64,000 bases of DNA, taken from the NCBI GenBank assembly GCA_024426085.1, contig CP087974.1, positions 4,010,001 to 4,074,000 of the forward strand. Direction: 5' to 3'. The DNA is from Rhizobium sp. RCAM05350. GTDB taxonomy: Bacteria; Pseudomonadota; Alphaproteobacteria; Rhizobiales; Rhizobiaceae. The translations under genes were made by a program, and so were the position numbers. Below, one piece after another: positions 29,309 through 39,256 of this stretch. Position 1 is the first letter of the stretch; every line of letters starts with the position of its first letter. The notes under the pieces were generated by a model, which worked only from the letters and a program-made list of their open reading frames with translations, was not told where the DNA came from and did not search any database.

Positions 29309-30815
29309 ATGACCAAAGAAACTAGCAATCTGCCGCCGGCGGTAGCTGCCGCACTGGCGTCGGCCGAAAGGCTTGACGTATTGCATGCGGTCGTTCCGGA
29401 TATGGCTGAGCCGGACGCTGATTTCCACGACCTTGCCGATATCGCCGCCAGCTTCTTGGATGCGCCGGTTGCCTTGGTCACCCTCGTCGATGCTGAGAAC
29501 CAATGGTTCAAGGCGGCCAGTGGCATCAATGAGATGCAGGCGCCATCCGCTGATTCTTTTTGTGTGCACACGATCGCCGGGGCTCTGGATGGCGCGGTGA
29601 TCGTCGCAGATGCCACAACAGACCCTCGTTTTTCAAATCAGCCGCGCGTTGTTGGCGCTCCCTTTTTGCGATTTTACGTCGGTGTCCCGTTGGTCATCGA
29701 GGGCCAGCCTGTCGGCACGATCTGTGTTTTCGATGTCGAGCCACGCCACGACCTGGCTCCGCAGCTCATTATGCAGTTGCAACGACTATCCCGCGTCGCT
29801 TCCTCTCTTTTCACGCTGAAGCACGAGGCGCGCCAACGCGCTCTGAAAGAGGCCGCTCTCTCCCGCGAGGAGCAGCGGCATGCGATGGCACTGGATGCGG
29901 CCAATGTTGGCAGCTGGTTGTGGGATATTCGCTCGGGTAACGTTTCCTGCAATCAGCCAATGCTGCGCATGTTCGGCATGCCGTCCACCAAGAGTGTTCA
30001 TGCTCGGGATATCTTCGGTGCCATTCACTCCGAGGACCGCATGGCAACGCTTTCTGAAATTGCGTTCCGCCATGACGCAGGACCAGGAATACGACGGAAC
30101 CTTTCGCGTTGCATCGACGGGACGCTGGCTGCTCGGCCGGGGCCGTGTTCACGAGCGCGACGCCAAGGGCAAGCCGACGGTTTTTCTCGGGATCAATATC
30201 GATGTGACCGAAGAGCAGGGAGCGACCCAGCGAACCCGGCTTTTACTGCGCGAGCTCAATCACCGGGTCAAAAATACGTTGGCCATGCTGCAATCGTTGG
30301 CGCGGCAGACGCTGCGGCAGACAAGTGATCCGCACGAATTCATGACGGCATTCGCCGGCCGGCTTCAGGCGATTTCCGAAGCACATGGGCTTTTGTCGGA
30401 CCATGAGTGGGGCGAAATCCGACTGTCAGCTTTGCTGGCCAAACAGCTCGCGCCGCATGTACGGGACTATGAAAAGCAGATTGAGATCCACAAGGACGAG
30501 ATCCTGCTCGGACCGGATCAGGCCGTCGGCCTGGGTCTGGTTTTGCATGAGCTGGCAACCAACGCCGCGAAATACGGATCGCTGTCGGTTTCTGGCGGCA
30601 GGGTGGTGTTGACCGCGCGCAGTGTCGATGAGGATGGCCGCCGCGTGCTGCACATGACGTGGACGGAGGTCGGCGGGCCGCCGGTCGAGGAGCCGACGCG
30701 GCGCGGTTTCGGCTCTATCCTGATCGAGCGCAGCCTGGACAAGGTGATGGGCAGTTCGGTGAAAGTCGAATATCTGCCGGCAGGCTTGACCGCGATTGTC
30801 CGCCTGCCTCTCTGA
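29309..30815 (+). CDS. HWE-family sensor histidine kinase with GAF and PAS domains
   Basis: About 501 residues after removing one lesion near 30070. GAF domain at ~25-165 (APVALVTLVDAENQWFKAAS, PFLRFYVGVPLVIEGQPVGT), a short linker helix, PAS at ~190-300 (NVGSWLWDIRSGNVSCNQPM). The HWE kinase core follows: His box LLLRELNHRVKNTLAMLQSL, N-box LGLVLHELATNAAKYGSLS, and TWTEVGGPPV containing the W-X-E signature. Soluble, so it senses an internal signal, perhaps redox or light/ligand through GAF. Its place beside ecfG suggests a second input to PhyR (inference). Confidence 0.88.
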
Positions 30816-30836
30816 AATCTCCTTCTGTCCCCTGTT

Positions 30837-31266
30837 TCAGGATCGATCGCGGTCGCCTGATTTACGCATCAGCCCGAGGACGGTGCCAACGCCGACCGCG
30901 AGGCCGGCGGCCAGCAACGGTTGTTTGCGAAAGAGCGTCAGTGCGGTGGCAATGGCAAAGGTGGTCTGCGCTTGCGAGCGGCGACGCTTTTCGGCGGCAA
31001 TGCGCTGATCGCGCATTGAGCGCGTACATGACACCGATGACGATAAGGCCGACGACGACGGAAATCGCGGCAAGGATGATCGTGGCTTTCAGGGGGGTGT
31101 ATAGGCCACTCAGATAGATTGCGCCTGCAACGAGTGCGAAAATATACGCGGTCAGGAAGAACAGCGATGCAATAGCCCACATCGCGCCGTTGCGCTTGTA
31201 GCGCGAGACGGTAACGCTGACATCCGTCACCACGAGAGCCGAAAGCATTGCGGCCAAAGGACCCAT
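30837..31266 (-). CDS. Small membrane protein, stress-associated
   Basis: ATG 31266 (GGAG upstream) starts MGPLAAMLSALVVTDVSVTV. Two strong membrane segments follow (AMWAIASLFFLTAYIFALVA and TIILAAISVVVGLIVIGVMY), then a basic stretch. After a lesion near 31015 (natural ALNARDQRIAAEK) comes a last hydrophobic segment (LLAAGLAVGVGTVLGLMRKS). About 143 residues. No recognised family, though the layout resembles the phage-holin-like proteins often paired with DUF883 genes. Likely co-transcribed with the DUF883-like gene upstream. Confidence 0.7.
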
Positions 31267-31385
31267 TTTTTTCTCCAGGAGGCAGATCACACAAAGGCCG
31301 GCTGACAACCAGGTTGCTTCGCCAGCCTTCGAAAGGGATGCAGGCGACCGCCAGTCATCGGCCGCCGCCCGGTGGTGTCGGATTA

Positions 31386-31775
31386 TTAGCGGCGAATGAG
31401 AGCCGCGACGAGAAGGCCGAGAGCGGCCGCCGCGCCCAAAGTGGCAACGGGGTGCTGGCGGACAGTCCGGCGAACCTGCTTCTCGGTGACCGAATAACGG
31501 CTGCGCAGTTCGGCAAACAGCGCTTCGCCGTTTTCCAGAAGATCCTGAAGGCCTGCTTCGGCATGATCGCGTGCGTCACGGGCCCGTTCACGAACATCCT
31601 TGGATGCTTCCGATGCCCTTGACCGCATATCGGTCGATGCGTCTGCGCCGCGCTGCGACAGGAGCTTGGCCAGCGATGCGATCTCGTCACGGATTTCGCT
31701 GATCTGATCTTCGATCGGCGCATCGAGAACGCTGCCATTGCGCTTCTTTGCGCTGGAAAATAGACCTGTGGCCAT
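31386..31775 (-). CDS. DUF883/ElaB-like protein with C-terminal anchor
   Basis: 129 residues, intact. A long charged helix (EDQISEIRDEIASLAKLLSQ; SEASKDVRERARDARDHAEA) ends in a hydrophobic C-terminal segment HPVATLGAAAALGLLVAALI followed by RR. This is the ElaB/YgaM/YqjD layout of inner-membrane, ribosome- or envelope-associated stress proteins. A strong EcfG promoter (31880-31904) points at it, so it is a probable general stress target. Confidence 0.85.
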   Translation of the reverse strand: MATGLFSSAKKRNGSVLDAPIEDQISEIRDEIASLAKLLSQRGADASTDMRSRASEASKDVRERARDARDHAEAGLQDLLENGEALFAELRSRYSVTEKQVRRTVRQHPVATLGAAAALGLLVAALIRR

Positions 31776-31879
31776 GGAGAAAGCTCCTTCTTGCGTCGGG
31801 ACTGCGGCTCAAAGCCTATGCCCGGTGTGCGGTAGTGCTGACATGTGAGATCATCACCGTGTCAGCGGTTCGCCATATC

Positions 31880-31904
31880 AACGCGCAAGAAGGTGTTTGG
31901 TTCC
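31880..31904 (-). promoter_or_regulatory. EcfG-type promoter of the DUF883-like gene
   Basis: Minus strand: GGAAC (31904-31900), 16 bases, CGTT (31883-31880), a perfect match to the EcfG consensus GGAAC-N16-CGTT. About 105 bp upstream of the DUF883 start, overlapping the spacer after hmuV. Confidence 0.75.
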
Positions 31905-31917
31905 GTGGGCCACTGCT

Positions 31918-32703
31918 CTAGGCTGCCGTATGCGGCAGGACGAACGGGACATTGCCTACCGGTGTTGCATTGACCCGCATGGCGCAGCCGAACACCGCTT
32001 CCATCACCGCATCGGTCATCACCTCGTTTGGACGTCCGGCCGCTTTGACGCGTCCGGCCTTCAGCATGATCATCCGGTCGGCGAACATCGTGGTCAGGTT
32101 GAGGTCGTGCATGATGGCGATGACGCCGCCGCCGCGTTCGCAGAAATTGCGGGCCAGTCGCATGATGGTCAGCTGGTGGCGGATGTCGAGGCTCGACACC
32201 GGTCTGTCCAGCAGTAGGAAGGCGGGCTCGCCATGCTGGACCGGCTCCCGGATCCGGCATAGTGCCCGCGCGAGTTGGACGCGCTGCTGTTCGCCACCGG
32301 AAAGTTCCTGGTAGAAACGGCCGGCAAATCCGGAGAGGTCGACGGCTTCCAGCGCATCACGGGCAATCCTGTCGGTATCGGCCGCATCAGCCTTGGCACC
32401 AACCGACAGGCCCATGCGGACGATTTCCCGCACGGTGAAGGGAAAGGAAATGACAGTGGACTGCGGCAGCACGGCGCGTTTCAACGCCAGTTCCCAGGGC
32501 TTCAGCGTGGAGATGTTGTGACCGTTGATGCTGACGGTGCCGTCATAGGGTAGCTCGCCGGCGATCGCCTTGAGACTGGTGGTTTTGCCGGAACCGTTGG
32601 GACCGACGATTGCTGTCAATTGTCCGGCCGCCGCCTCGATGCTGACGCCGTGCAGCACCTGTGTGCCGGAAAGCCGGACGGAAAGATTACTGGCTTTGAT
32701 CAT
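31918..32703 (-). CDS. hmuV: Hemin ABC transporter ATP-binding protein
   Basis: 261 residues, intact. Walker A GPNGSGKTTSLKAIAGEL, signature LSGGEQQRVQLARALC, Walker B AFLLLDRPVSSLD, where Arg replaces the usual Glu after Asp (DRP rather than DEP), as in many HmuV proteins. Switch AIMHDLN. FecE/BtuD class. Last gene of the minus-strand hmuPSTUV run. Confidence 0.93.
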   Translation of the reverse strand: MIKASNLSVRLSGTQVLHGVSIEAAAGQLTAIVGPNGSGKTTSLKAIAGELPYDGTVSINGHNISTLKPWELALKRAVLPQSTVISFPFTVREIVRMGLSVGAKADAADTDRIARDALEAVDLSGFAGRFYQELSGGEQQRVQLARALCRIREPVQHGEPAFLLLDRPVSSLDIRHQLTIMRLARNFCERGGGVIAIMHDLNLTTMFADRMIMLKAGRVKAAGRPNEVMTDAVMEAVFGCAMRVNATPVGNVPFVLPHTAA

Positions 32704-32706
32704 GGT

Positions 32707-33814
32707 CTAAAGCCCCATATGGGAGCGCCCGCGCAGCAGGATCCACAGGAAGAATGGCGCGCCGGCAAAGGCGGTGATGATGCCGATCGGCAATTCAGCC
32801 GGCGGAACGATGGTGCGGGCGATCATATCGGCAAAGATCAGCAATGTGCCACCGAGCAGCGCGGAAGCGGGCAGCAGATACCGGTGGTCGGGGCCGATCA
32901 CCATTCTCAGCACATGCGGAACGACGATGCCGACAAAGCCGATACCGCCGCTGACGGCAACCGAAGCGCCGGTGGAGGCCGCGACGCTGACGATGGCGAT
33001 GTTCTTCAGCCGCTGAACCGGGATGCCCATGTGGAAGGCTGCGGCTTCTCCCAGCGTCAGGGCGTTGAGGCCACGAGCAAGGAAAGGAACAACCGCAAGC
33101 GAAACGAGGATGATCGGCCCGGCCGACAGGATCTTCATCCAGTTGGCGCCAGCCAGCGAGCCGAGGCCCCAGAAAGTCAGGTCGCGCAATTGCTTGTCGT
33201 CGGCCATGAAAATCAGAACACCCGTGATCGCACCGGCCAAGGCTCCAAGCGCAATACCGGCAAGCAGCATGGTGGCGACCGATGTCTGGCCGCTGCGGGT
33301 GGCGATTTTGTAGAGCAGCAGTGTCGTCACCAGGCCGCCGCAGAAGGCCGCGACCGGCAAGGCATACATGCCGAAGATCGCAAACAGCGGGCCGAAAAGG
33401 AACTGCCGAGCACGATCAGCAGCACAGCACCAAGGCTGGCGCCGGAGGAGACGCCGACCAGTCCGGGGTCAGCCAAAGGATTGCGGAACAGGCCCTGCAT
33501 CACGGCGCCCGAGACGGCAAGCGAGGCGCCGACCATCAGGCCGAGAACAGCACGCGGCAGGCGAATATCGAGAATGATGATGCGATCGCGGACGCTCAAC
33601 GCCTGCTCGGCGCCTTCCATGCCCAGAAGCCACCGCAGAACGTTGACGAGCGAGGCATCGGCAGCGCCCGTCATGATCGAGGCTGCGAACATCGCGGCGG
33701 CGATCACGATGAGCACGAGGATAAGCAACTGGGCGAGCCGCGAACGGTCGCCCATCTGCCATTCGGATTTCAAGCGAGCCGCAAAGACTGCAACCGGCCG
33801 TCACCCGCTACCAT
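32707..33814 (-). CDS. hmuU: Hemin ABC transporter permease
   Basis: FecCD/BtuC-family permease with about ten helices. Motifs: LDIRLPRAVLGLMVGASLAV, VSGAVMQGLFRNPLADPGLV, and the C-terminal GGIGFVGIVVPHVLRMVIGP. A lesion near 33390 splits it. The start is uncertain. ATG 33814 overlaps the hmuT stop and reads MVAGDGRLQSLRLA before a possible lesion near 33773; ATG 33755 (MGDRSRLAQLL) is the conservative alternative. The repaired length of about 350-369 residues fits the family. Confidence 0.9.
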
Positions 33815-33815
33815 T

Positions 33816-34766
33816 TCACTGCGAGGCATTCGGCTTTTTTCCATAGATGGCGGCGTTGAGTTCGCGCACCGTGCTTGCGGTGCGCGGCCCGAAGCCAAGC
33901 ATGTGAAGGCCGTCCATGCGGATGATTGCCCGGGTCTTTGCTGCAGGCGTGAGGCTCAGGGCCGGATGGGAAAACAGTTCGTCGTCGCTGGCGGCATGGC
34001 CGCCGCTGCGGGTCATCATCAAGACGACATCGGGTTTGGCTTCGATGATCGCTTCGTCGGTCAGCGGCTTGTAGCCCTGGAATGTACCGGTGGCGTTGAC
34101 GGCGCCGGAAAGCGTGATGATGCCGTCGGCAGCCGTGCCGGTGCCCGACGCCATGATCTTGCCGCCCTGCGTGCTGAGGATGAAGATCACGCGCTTGCGC
34201 TCGTTTTCCGGCCGCTTCGCAGCATCTGTGACGGCCGCGTCGAGGTCGGCCTTGACCTTGTCGGTGAGGACGGATGCCTTTTCAGGGACGCCGAGAAAAT
34301 CGCCGACAGCGCGGATTTTCGACAGAATGCCGTCGCGATCATAGGTTTCCGGAACTGTCTGGAAGGGGATGTTGGCGTCCTTCAGAACCGCGAGCGTCTC
34401 CGGCGGGCCGCTGCCTTCGACGGCGATGATGGCGCTCGGATTGATGGCGATCACGCCTTCCGGCGACAATTGCCGCATGTAACCAACGTCGGGAAGCTTG
34501 GTTGCCGCTTCCGGATAGAGGCTGGTCGAGTCACGGCCGACGAGTTTTCCCTCTTCGCCGAGCGCATAGATGATCTCGGTGATGGCACCGCCAACTGAAA
34601 CGAGCCGGGACGTATCGGCCTTCTGCATTTCCTGTGCGACAGCCGCACGGACGAAGAATGCGCCGTCGGGCAGGACAGCCGGCAGGACGAAGGGGGTGGA
34701 TACCGCGAAGATTGCCAAAGCCAGTTCCCAGGAACGCAGCCGGCGGAAATCATAGGGAGCTTTCAT
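33816..34766 (-). CDS. hmuT: Periplasmic hemin-binding protein
   Basis: 316 residues from ATG 34766 (MKAPYDFRRLRSWELALAIF). Signal-anchor-like N-terminus to about residue 45, then a class III binding protein: RLVSVGGAITEIIYALGEEG, V-G-R-D-S-T-S-L-Y-P and GVIAINPSAIIAVEGSGPPE. The start overlaps the end of hmuS. Delivers heme to HmuUV. Confidence 0.92.
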   Translation of the reverse strand: MKAPYDFRRLRSWELALAIFAVSTPFVLPAVLPDGAFFVRAAVAQEMQKADTSRLVSVGGAITEIIYALGEEGKLVGRDSTSLYPEAATKLPDVGYMRQLSPEGVIAINPSAIIAVEGSGPPETLAVLKDANIPFQTVPETYDRDGILSKIRAVGDFLGVPEKASVLTDKVKADLDAAVTDAAKRPENERKRVIFILSTQGGKIMASGTGTAADGIITLSGAVNATGTFQGYKPLTDEAIIEAKPDVVLMMTRSGGHAASDDELFSHPALSLTPAAKTRAIIRMDGLHMLGFGPRTASTVRELNAAIYGKKPNASQ

Positions 34767-34776
34767 CAGCGTTCCT

Positions 34777-35837
34777 TCAGGCAGCTTCGGTGATATCGAG
34801 CCGGGCGAGGTTTTCCATGATGGCGCGCCATTCCTCGCGTTCGGCAAAGCCTTCCTTGCGCTTGCCGAAGAACTGGATGACCATGTCGCCCTTGGCGTCG
34901 AGTGCTTCGAGCGACGTCACATGGCCGTCTGCGGTCGGCTTGCAGAACGGCCCAGATTTCAGCGAGATGATCGCTGCGCAAATGCATATGCAATGTCGGG
35001 TCCATGATGTTGAGCCAGGGGCCCATCGTCTGGATATTGGCAACCGGGCCGGAATGAATCTGGATGATGCCGTGATTGCCGACAAAGCACATGATCGGGA
35101 CTTCAATCTTGGCCGCTTCACGCAACATCTCTTCGACAGCTTCGGGCTGTAGTTTCCAGGCGTAATCTTCGCCAACCGACTGCAGCGCTTCATGACGGCC
35201 GACTTTCAGCTTGCGCAGCAATCCGTGGAACTGATGCGTGTCCGTCATCTTGCTCCATTCATCGCGCAGTGTTGCCACGTCGACAGGAACGGCTTGCCCA
35301 TCGGCAATGCTTTCGACCTTCGGTTCTGCTGCAAATTCCTGGGACTGGTCATCCAGACGGAAGTCTTCGACGATGCTGTTATAGGCGTCGAGGTTCGAAG
35401 CCGGGCGCAGATGCAACTTGTGGACAGCGGTTCCCTGCTTGTCGAAGAACTGCAGGCTGCGGCGCACGTCGTCGCCATCGGTCTTGGTGACGGCAAAGCC
35501 ATGTGCCCAGGCGCCGGGGAAGATGCGCAGGTCGATATTTTCGCCGAGCACGATCGAGGCATGTTTGCCTGGGGTGATGTTTTCCGAAGACACCGATCTT
35601 CTCGTGAACAGCACTTTCGTTGCGGGTCAGTGCCATCACTTCGCCAAGTTCCGCCGCCCGTTCCAGAAAGCGATTGGCGCCGCCATCGATCCGAATGCTG
35701 GTCAGGCCGCATTCAGCGGCAACGAGGGCAGCTTCCGAAATGCCAAGCTGAGCAGCGATATCGCGCTCACGCATCTTCGGATTGGCAGCCCGGTAGGCGC
35801 GGATTTCGGAGGGGGTCGGGCGGGGCGTTTGGGTCAT
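34777..35837 (-). CDS. hmuS: Hemin-degrading / heme-trafficking factor HmuS
   Basis: ATG 35837 (MTQTPRPTPSEIRAYRAANP) with an N-terminal HTH-like segment, then two ChuS/HemS-type repeats. Lesions near 35585 (next to ENITPGKHASIV) and 34955; the latter restores the invariant R-K-P-T in VRKPTADGHVTSLEAL. About 353 residues, family size. Acts in the cytoplasm to take heme from the importer and degrade or pass it on. Confidence 0.92.
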
Positions 35838-35846
35838 GTGTCTGGC

Positions 35847-36113
35847 CTATTTGTTCAGAATAAGTTTGCCCTGACGGGTGATTTTCATGCGGTAGATCGC
35901 GCCTTCATGCGCAATCAGGATTTCGTTTCCACCACGGAAAAGCTCATGGCTTTCAACGATGCGCTGCGTCTGGCCTGCCGGCAAAACGACCGGCACGGCA
36001 TCTGGTTCATTCGGTATCACAGGTTTCCGGTCCTGATCATGGCGGCCGAAAACAGGGGAGGCCCCTTCTTTTAGCCGGGTCATGGTGATTAGTATCTTGA
36101 CTTCATTACTCAT
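35847..36113 (-). CDS. hmuP: Hemin uptake protein HmuP/HemP
   Basis: 88 residues, or 78 from the Met at 36083. The C-terminal HemP domain reads ESHELFRGGNEILIAHEGAI, then Y-R-M-K-I-T-R-Q-G-K-L-I-L-N-K, an almost exact family match. In other rhizobia HmuP is needed for expression of the heme receptor. First gene of the minus-strand heme operon. No heme receptor gene is in the window. Confidence 0.92.
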   Translation of the reverse strand: MSNEVKILITMTRLKEGASPVFGRHDQDRKPVIPNEPDAVPVVLPAGQTQRIVESHELFRGGNEILIAHEGAIYRMKITRQGKLILNK

Positions 36114-36246
36114 CTTTTATTATGGACGCAATACAGGATTTTTACGGTCAAGTTTATTTGCCGAGCCGAAATGCGCCGCGTGTGGGTCGGGTTCCCAAAG
36201 AGCTGATTTCACCGCCGTGCCACCAGTCTGTGAGAATGGATAGACC

Positions 36247-36685
36247 ATGATGAAGTTTACTCGTCTGCTGCCTCTGGCACTTCTGGCTGCCTTCTATCCG
36301 GGCATAGTGGCGCTGGCGCAGGATGCCGGGACGGCCGGCAACCTGTCGATCGAGATCAACGATCTCGCCCCATCGGAAAAGGGCTGCAAGTTGACGTTTG
36401 TCGCGGCAAACGACCTGCCTGCAATCGCTGTCAAAGGTCTCCTTCGAATTCGTGCTTTTTGATGAAAAGGGCTTGGTCGAGCGAATGGCTGTTCTCGACT
36501 TCCACGATCTGCCGGCTGGCAAGACGAAGGTTCGACAGTTCGACCTGCCGGGAACGAAATGCGAGGCTGTGAAGAGCCTGCTGATCAACGATGCCCCGGT
36601 TTGCGCTGGCGATGGTGTAGTCAAGGACGCCTGCATGAAGGCGTTGAAGACGGGGTCAAAATCGCCTGTCGAACTGAAGGGCTGA
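36247..36685 (+). CDS. Exported protein of unknown function beside tonB
   Basis: Signal peptide MKFTRLLPLALLAAFYPGIV ending L-A-Q-D. A lesion near 36440 joins LTFVAANDLPAIAVK to VSFEFVLFDEKGLVERMAVL. About 145 residues. The mature part looks like an all-beta domain with three Cys (GCKLTF; PGTKCEAV; APVCAG, plus KDACM). Similar proteins are often found beside exbBD/tonB in rhizobia, but I do not know their function. 25 bp before tonB, so probably one transcript. Confidence 0.75.
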
Positions 36686-36710
36686 TGCAGATTTCGCATC
36701 GGTATCTGTG

Positions 36711-37626
36711 ATGAACAACATTATCAAATGGACCGGGGCGATTCTCCTCTCGCTGCTGGCGCATGCGGGCGCAACGCAAATGTTCGAGCCGAACGAAAAA
36801 CCGCTCGAGCAAGAACTTGTCGCGGGCGGCGAAGCCATGGAGGTGGCCGTTCTCGGCAACGCGTTCGACGAGACCGTGCTGGCGGGCGATCCCACAGAAG
36901 CGATCGAGCCGGAAGAAGTGGAGCCCGAGGAGGTTGTGCCGGAGCCGATGGAAGTGGCGGAGATATCGCCCGTTCAATCCGAGGTGACCGCTGAGACGCC
37001 GACGGACATCGTTCCCACCGAAGCCGATGTCATTCTTCCCGCAGAGGAAATTGTGCCGGCAACCGCCGAACAGCCGGAGATCACGGCAACTGTCGCGCCG
37101 GTGGAGACCGTCATTCCGGAGGAAAAGCCGGAAATAAAACCAGAACCTGAGAAGAAGCCGGAGCCGAAGAAGGAGCCGGACAAGGAAAAACCGAAGAAGA
37201 AGCCTGTCCGCAAGAAGGCTGGCGATGCCGGCAAGCAGGTCAGAAACCGTAACTAAAGGCCAGGCGAATGGTGTCGAAGGCGCCGCCGCCACAGCAAGCA
37301 CCGGCAAAAAGGGCAAGATTGCCCAAGCGTTCGGGAATGCGGCTGAAAGCAATTACAAGGGCAAGGTTCGTTCGAAAGTGCAGCGGCATTTCCGCTACCC
37401 CAAATCGGCCGATCGTGCGGGTCTGAGTGGAACTGTGACTGTGGCCTTCACGATATCAGCCAGTGGTGGTGTCGCGAGTGTAAGGATCGTCAATGGGTCT
37501 GGCTCGTCCGTTCTGGATGACGCGGCGTTGAACGCAGTGCGAAAAGCCGAGCCGTTCCCCAAAATTCCGGAGGGCGCAAATCGAAGCAGCTGGCCTTTTG
37601 TGATCCCGCTTCAGTTCGATCGTTGA
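36711..37626 (+). CDS. tonB: Energy transducer TonB
   Basis: N-terminal membrane anchor NNIIKWTGAILLSLLAHAGA, then an acidic Pro/Glu-Val-rich spanner and a Lys-Pro repeat zone (~residues 125-180), and the TonB C-terminal domain: VRSKVQRHFRYPKSADRAGL, GTVTVAFTISASGGVASVRI, VRKAEPFPKIPEG. A lesion near 37240 separates the two parts. About 304 residues. It energises outer-membrane heme/siderophore receptors. exbB and exbD are absent here, so they must be elsewhere. Confidence 0.93.
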
Positions 37627-37810
37627 CATGCGCACGCCCGTTTTGTTCATGACATCATCGGCTTGCGCCGCATCCAGCACCCTGCGGCGAAACGCCCGCA
37701 GATAATATGACAAAAAAACTCATCTTTATACTTTACTCTTTTTATCAAGTTAAATACGGTGCCCGCACGATCAGCCGAACGGCCGATTCCGAAAACACGC
37801 GGAGACTGAC

Positions 37811-38230
37811 ATGGGTGACAAGCGGCATCAGCTCAAGCCGAAGCAGAAGCAGAGCCGGGAGGCAGAACCACGCAATGCGTCAGTTTCCGTCGAAACGCAG
37901 GAATCCCGGCTGGAAGGCCGCAGTTTCCTCTATGTCGGCGGCCGCGATTGCCAGGTGGCGCATCTGCGCCAGATCGCCAACTCCCATGGTGCTGAACTGA
38001 TCCATCATGATGGCGGACTGCGTGAGGCGGTTTCCCGCATCGACAATATCCTGCCCTCCGTCGACTGCGTCTTCTGCCCGATCGACTGTATCAGCCATGA
38101 TGCGTGCCTTCGGGTAAAGACCGGCTGCAAGAAGTGGGGCAAGGCCTTCGTGCCCTTGCGCAACGGCAGCAAGTCGAGCCTGGAGCGCGCCTTCCTGGAT
38201 CTGAAGGCAAGCCGCAGCAACGTCAGTTGA
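37811..38230 (+). CDS. DUF2325 protein
   Basis: 139 residues from ATG 37811. After a basic, disordered N-terminus (~45 residues) comes the DUF2325 core: RSFLYVGGRDCQVAHLRQIA, H-H-D-G-G-L-R-E-A-V, and VDCVFCPIDCISHDACLRVK. Several conserved Cys/His suggest metal or heme sensing. The family often sits near iron and heme genes; function unproven. Confidence 0.8.
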   Translation: MGDKRHQLKPKQKQSREAEPRNASVSVETQESRLEGRSFLYVGGRDCQVAHLRQIANSHGAELIHHDGGLREAVSRIDNILPSVDCVFCPIDCISHDACLRVKTGCKKWGKAFVPLRNGSKSSLERAFLDLKASRSNVS

Positions 38231-38293
38231 TCTGCTGTTCGGATCGATGTCCGGGCGCATTCTCATGTGTCCGTTTCCCTTGGAGATGAAGAA

Positions 38294-38563
38294 ATGAGCA
38301 ACGAGCGTCCCGATCAGTTCATGATGATCGGACTGCACAAGCTGGCCTCGCAATTTGGCGACGGGCTGGTACCGGAACTGTACGAACTCCTGTCGCGTCG
38401 TGCCCGGATGGTCGAAGACAATCCGAACGTCACGGAATTTCCGGCCTGGCAGGTCCGCCCACCGGCTCGCTCCGCATTGGGGCTTGCACCTGAGCCGAGA
38501 GACAATATCCTGCCGTTCCCTTCCGGTGCTGCCGATACGGCGCAGACCAAAGATCAAGCTTGA
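38294..38563 (+). CDS. Conserved hypothetical protein, 89 residues
   Basis: ATG 38294 after GGAGATGAAG. MSNERPDQFMMIGLHKLASQ, then a helical segment and a Pro-rich tail. No family recognised. Position between DUF2325 and the heme monooxygenase suggests an iron/heme-related operon. An upstream in-frame start at 38267 lacks a ribosome site. Confidence 0.65.
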   Translation: MSNERPDQFMMIGLHKLASQFGDGLVPELYELLSRRARMVEDNPNVTEFPAWQVRPPARSALGLAPEPRDNILPFPSGAADTAQTKDQA

Positions 38564-38573
38564 GGATATCCGC

Positions 38574-38888
38574 ATGTTTTTCGCCATGAACAGGTTCAGG
38601 ATCGCGATCGGCCACGAAACGGCGTTCGAAGACGTCTGGAAAAACCGCGATTCCAGCCTTGCGGAAAATCCCGGCTTCAAGGAGTTCAAGCTTTTGCGCG
38701 GCGATACCGTTGCGGACGAAGGCTACACTTTGTTCGTGTCGAGTTCGATCTGGGAAAGCCACGACGCCTTTATCGCCTGGACGAAGTCTGAGAATTTTCG
38801 CGCGGCGCACAAGAGCGCTGGCGATAACCGGGCGATGTATCTTGGCCCGCCGAAATTCGAAGGTTTCTCGGTCGTCGAAGGCGCTTAG
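38574..38888 (+). CDS. Antibiotic-biosynthesis-monooxygenase fold, IsdG/HmuQ-like heme oxygenase
   Basis: 104 residues from ATG 38574. ABM ferredoxin-like fold: F-F-A-M-N-R-F-R-I at the start, EFKLLRGDTVADEGYTLFVS and SIWESHDAFIAWTKSENFRA, then H at AHKSAG. Asn, Trp and His of the IsdG catalytic triad are all present in the expected order (N at residue 6, W near 63, H near 78). It probably cleaves heme imported by HmuTUV. A generic ABM enzyme is the alternative. Confidence 0.82.
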   Translation: MFFAMNRFRIAIGHETAFEDVWKNRDSSLAENPGFKEFKLLRGDTVADEGYTLFVSSSIWESHDAFIAWTKSENFRAAHKSAGDNRAMYLGPPKFEGFSVVEGA

Positions 38889-39254
38889 CCATCTTTGCGC
38901 ATGAAAAATGCGCCGGCGGCGACGGAAAGCCAGCCGAGCATCATCAACACACCGCCTGTTGGAGCCGACATCGGGGAACAGCCCGTGACCGAGGAAATGT
39001 CTTGCCGTCAGGTCGGCGGCGAACAGCGCTGTCCCTGCTGAAAGCAGCAAGGCCATGATCGCTGCCGTCCGAATGGTCGGCCAAGCGGCATAAAGGGCGA
39101 TCAGGGCAGGGGCGTGCGCTAGGCACATTGCCGAGGCGCCGCCGAGCAGGCGGGGATCGGCTCCGTGTGACGCGGCGGCGGCGCTGATGACGCCGAACAG
39201 GCCCATCAAGCCGGCAATGAATAAGGTAACCTGCCGCATCTGCCCGCTCAGCAT
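38885..39254 (-). CDS. DUF423 membrane protein
   Basis: Four hydrophobic segments (TLFIAGLMGLFGVISAAAAS, then H-G-A-D-P; LIALYAAWPTIRTAAIMALL). A lesion near 38965 hides the C-terminus; restored it reads LMMLGWLSVAAGAFFMRKDG. About 123 residues, DUF423/YgdD size. The stop TAA overlaps the convergent monooxygenase stop TAG (38885-38888). Two bases separate it from the hemoglobin gene upstream. Confidence 0.82.
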
Positions 39255-39256
39255 GT

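Noticed and set aside
36098..36112. TGA-N9-TCA iron-responsive-like motif at hmuP
   Set aside because: The motif is short and lies over the hmuP start codon region; a chance match is likely without conservation data.
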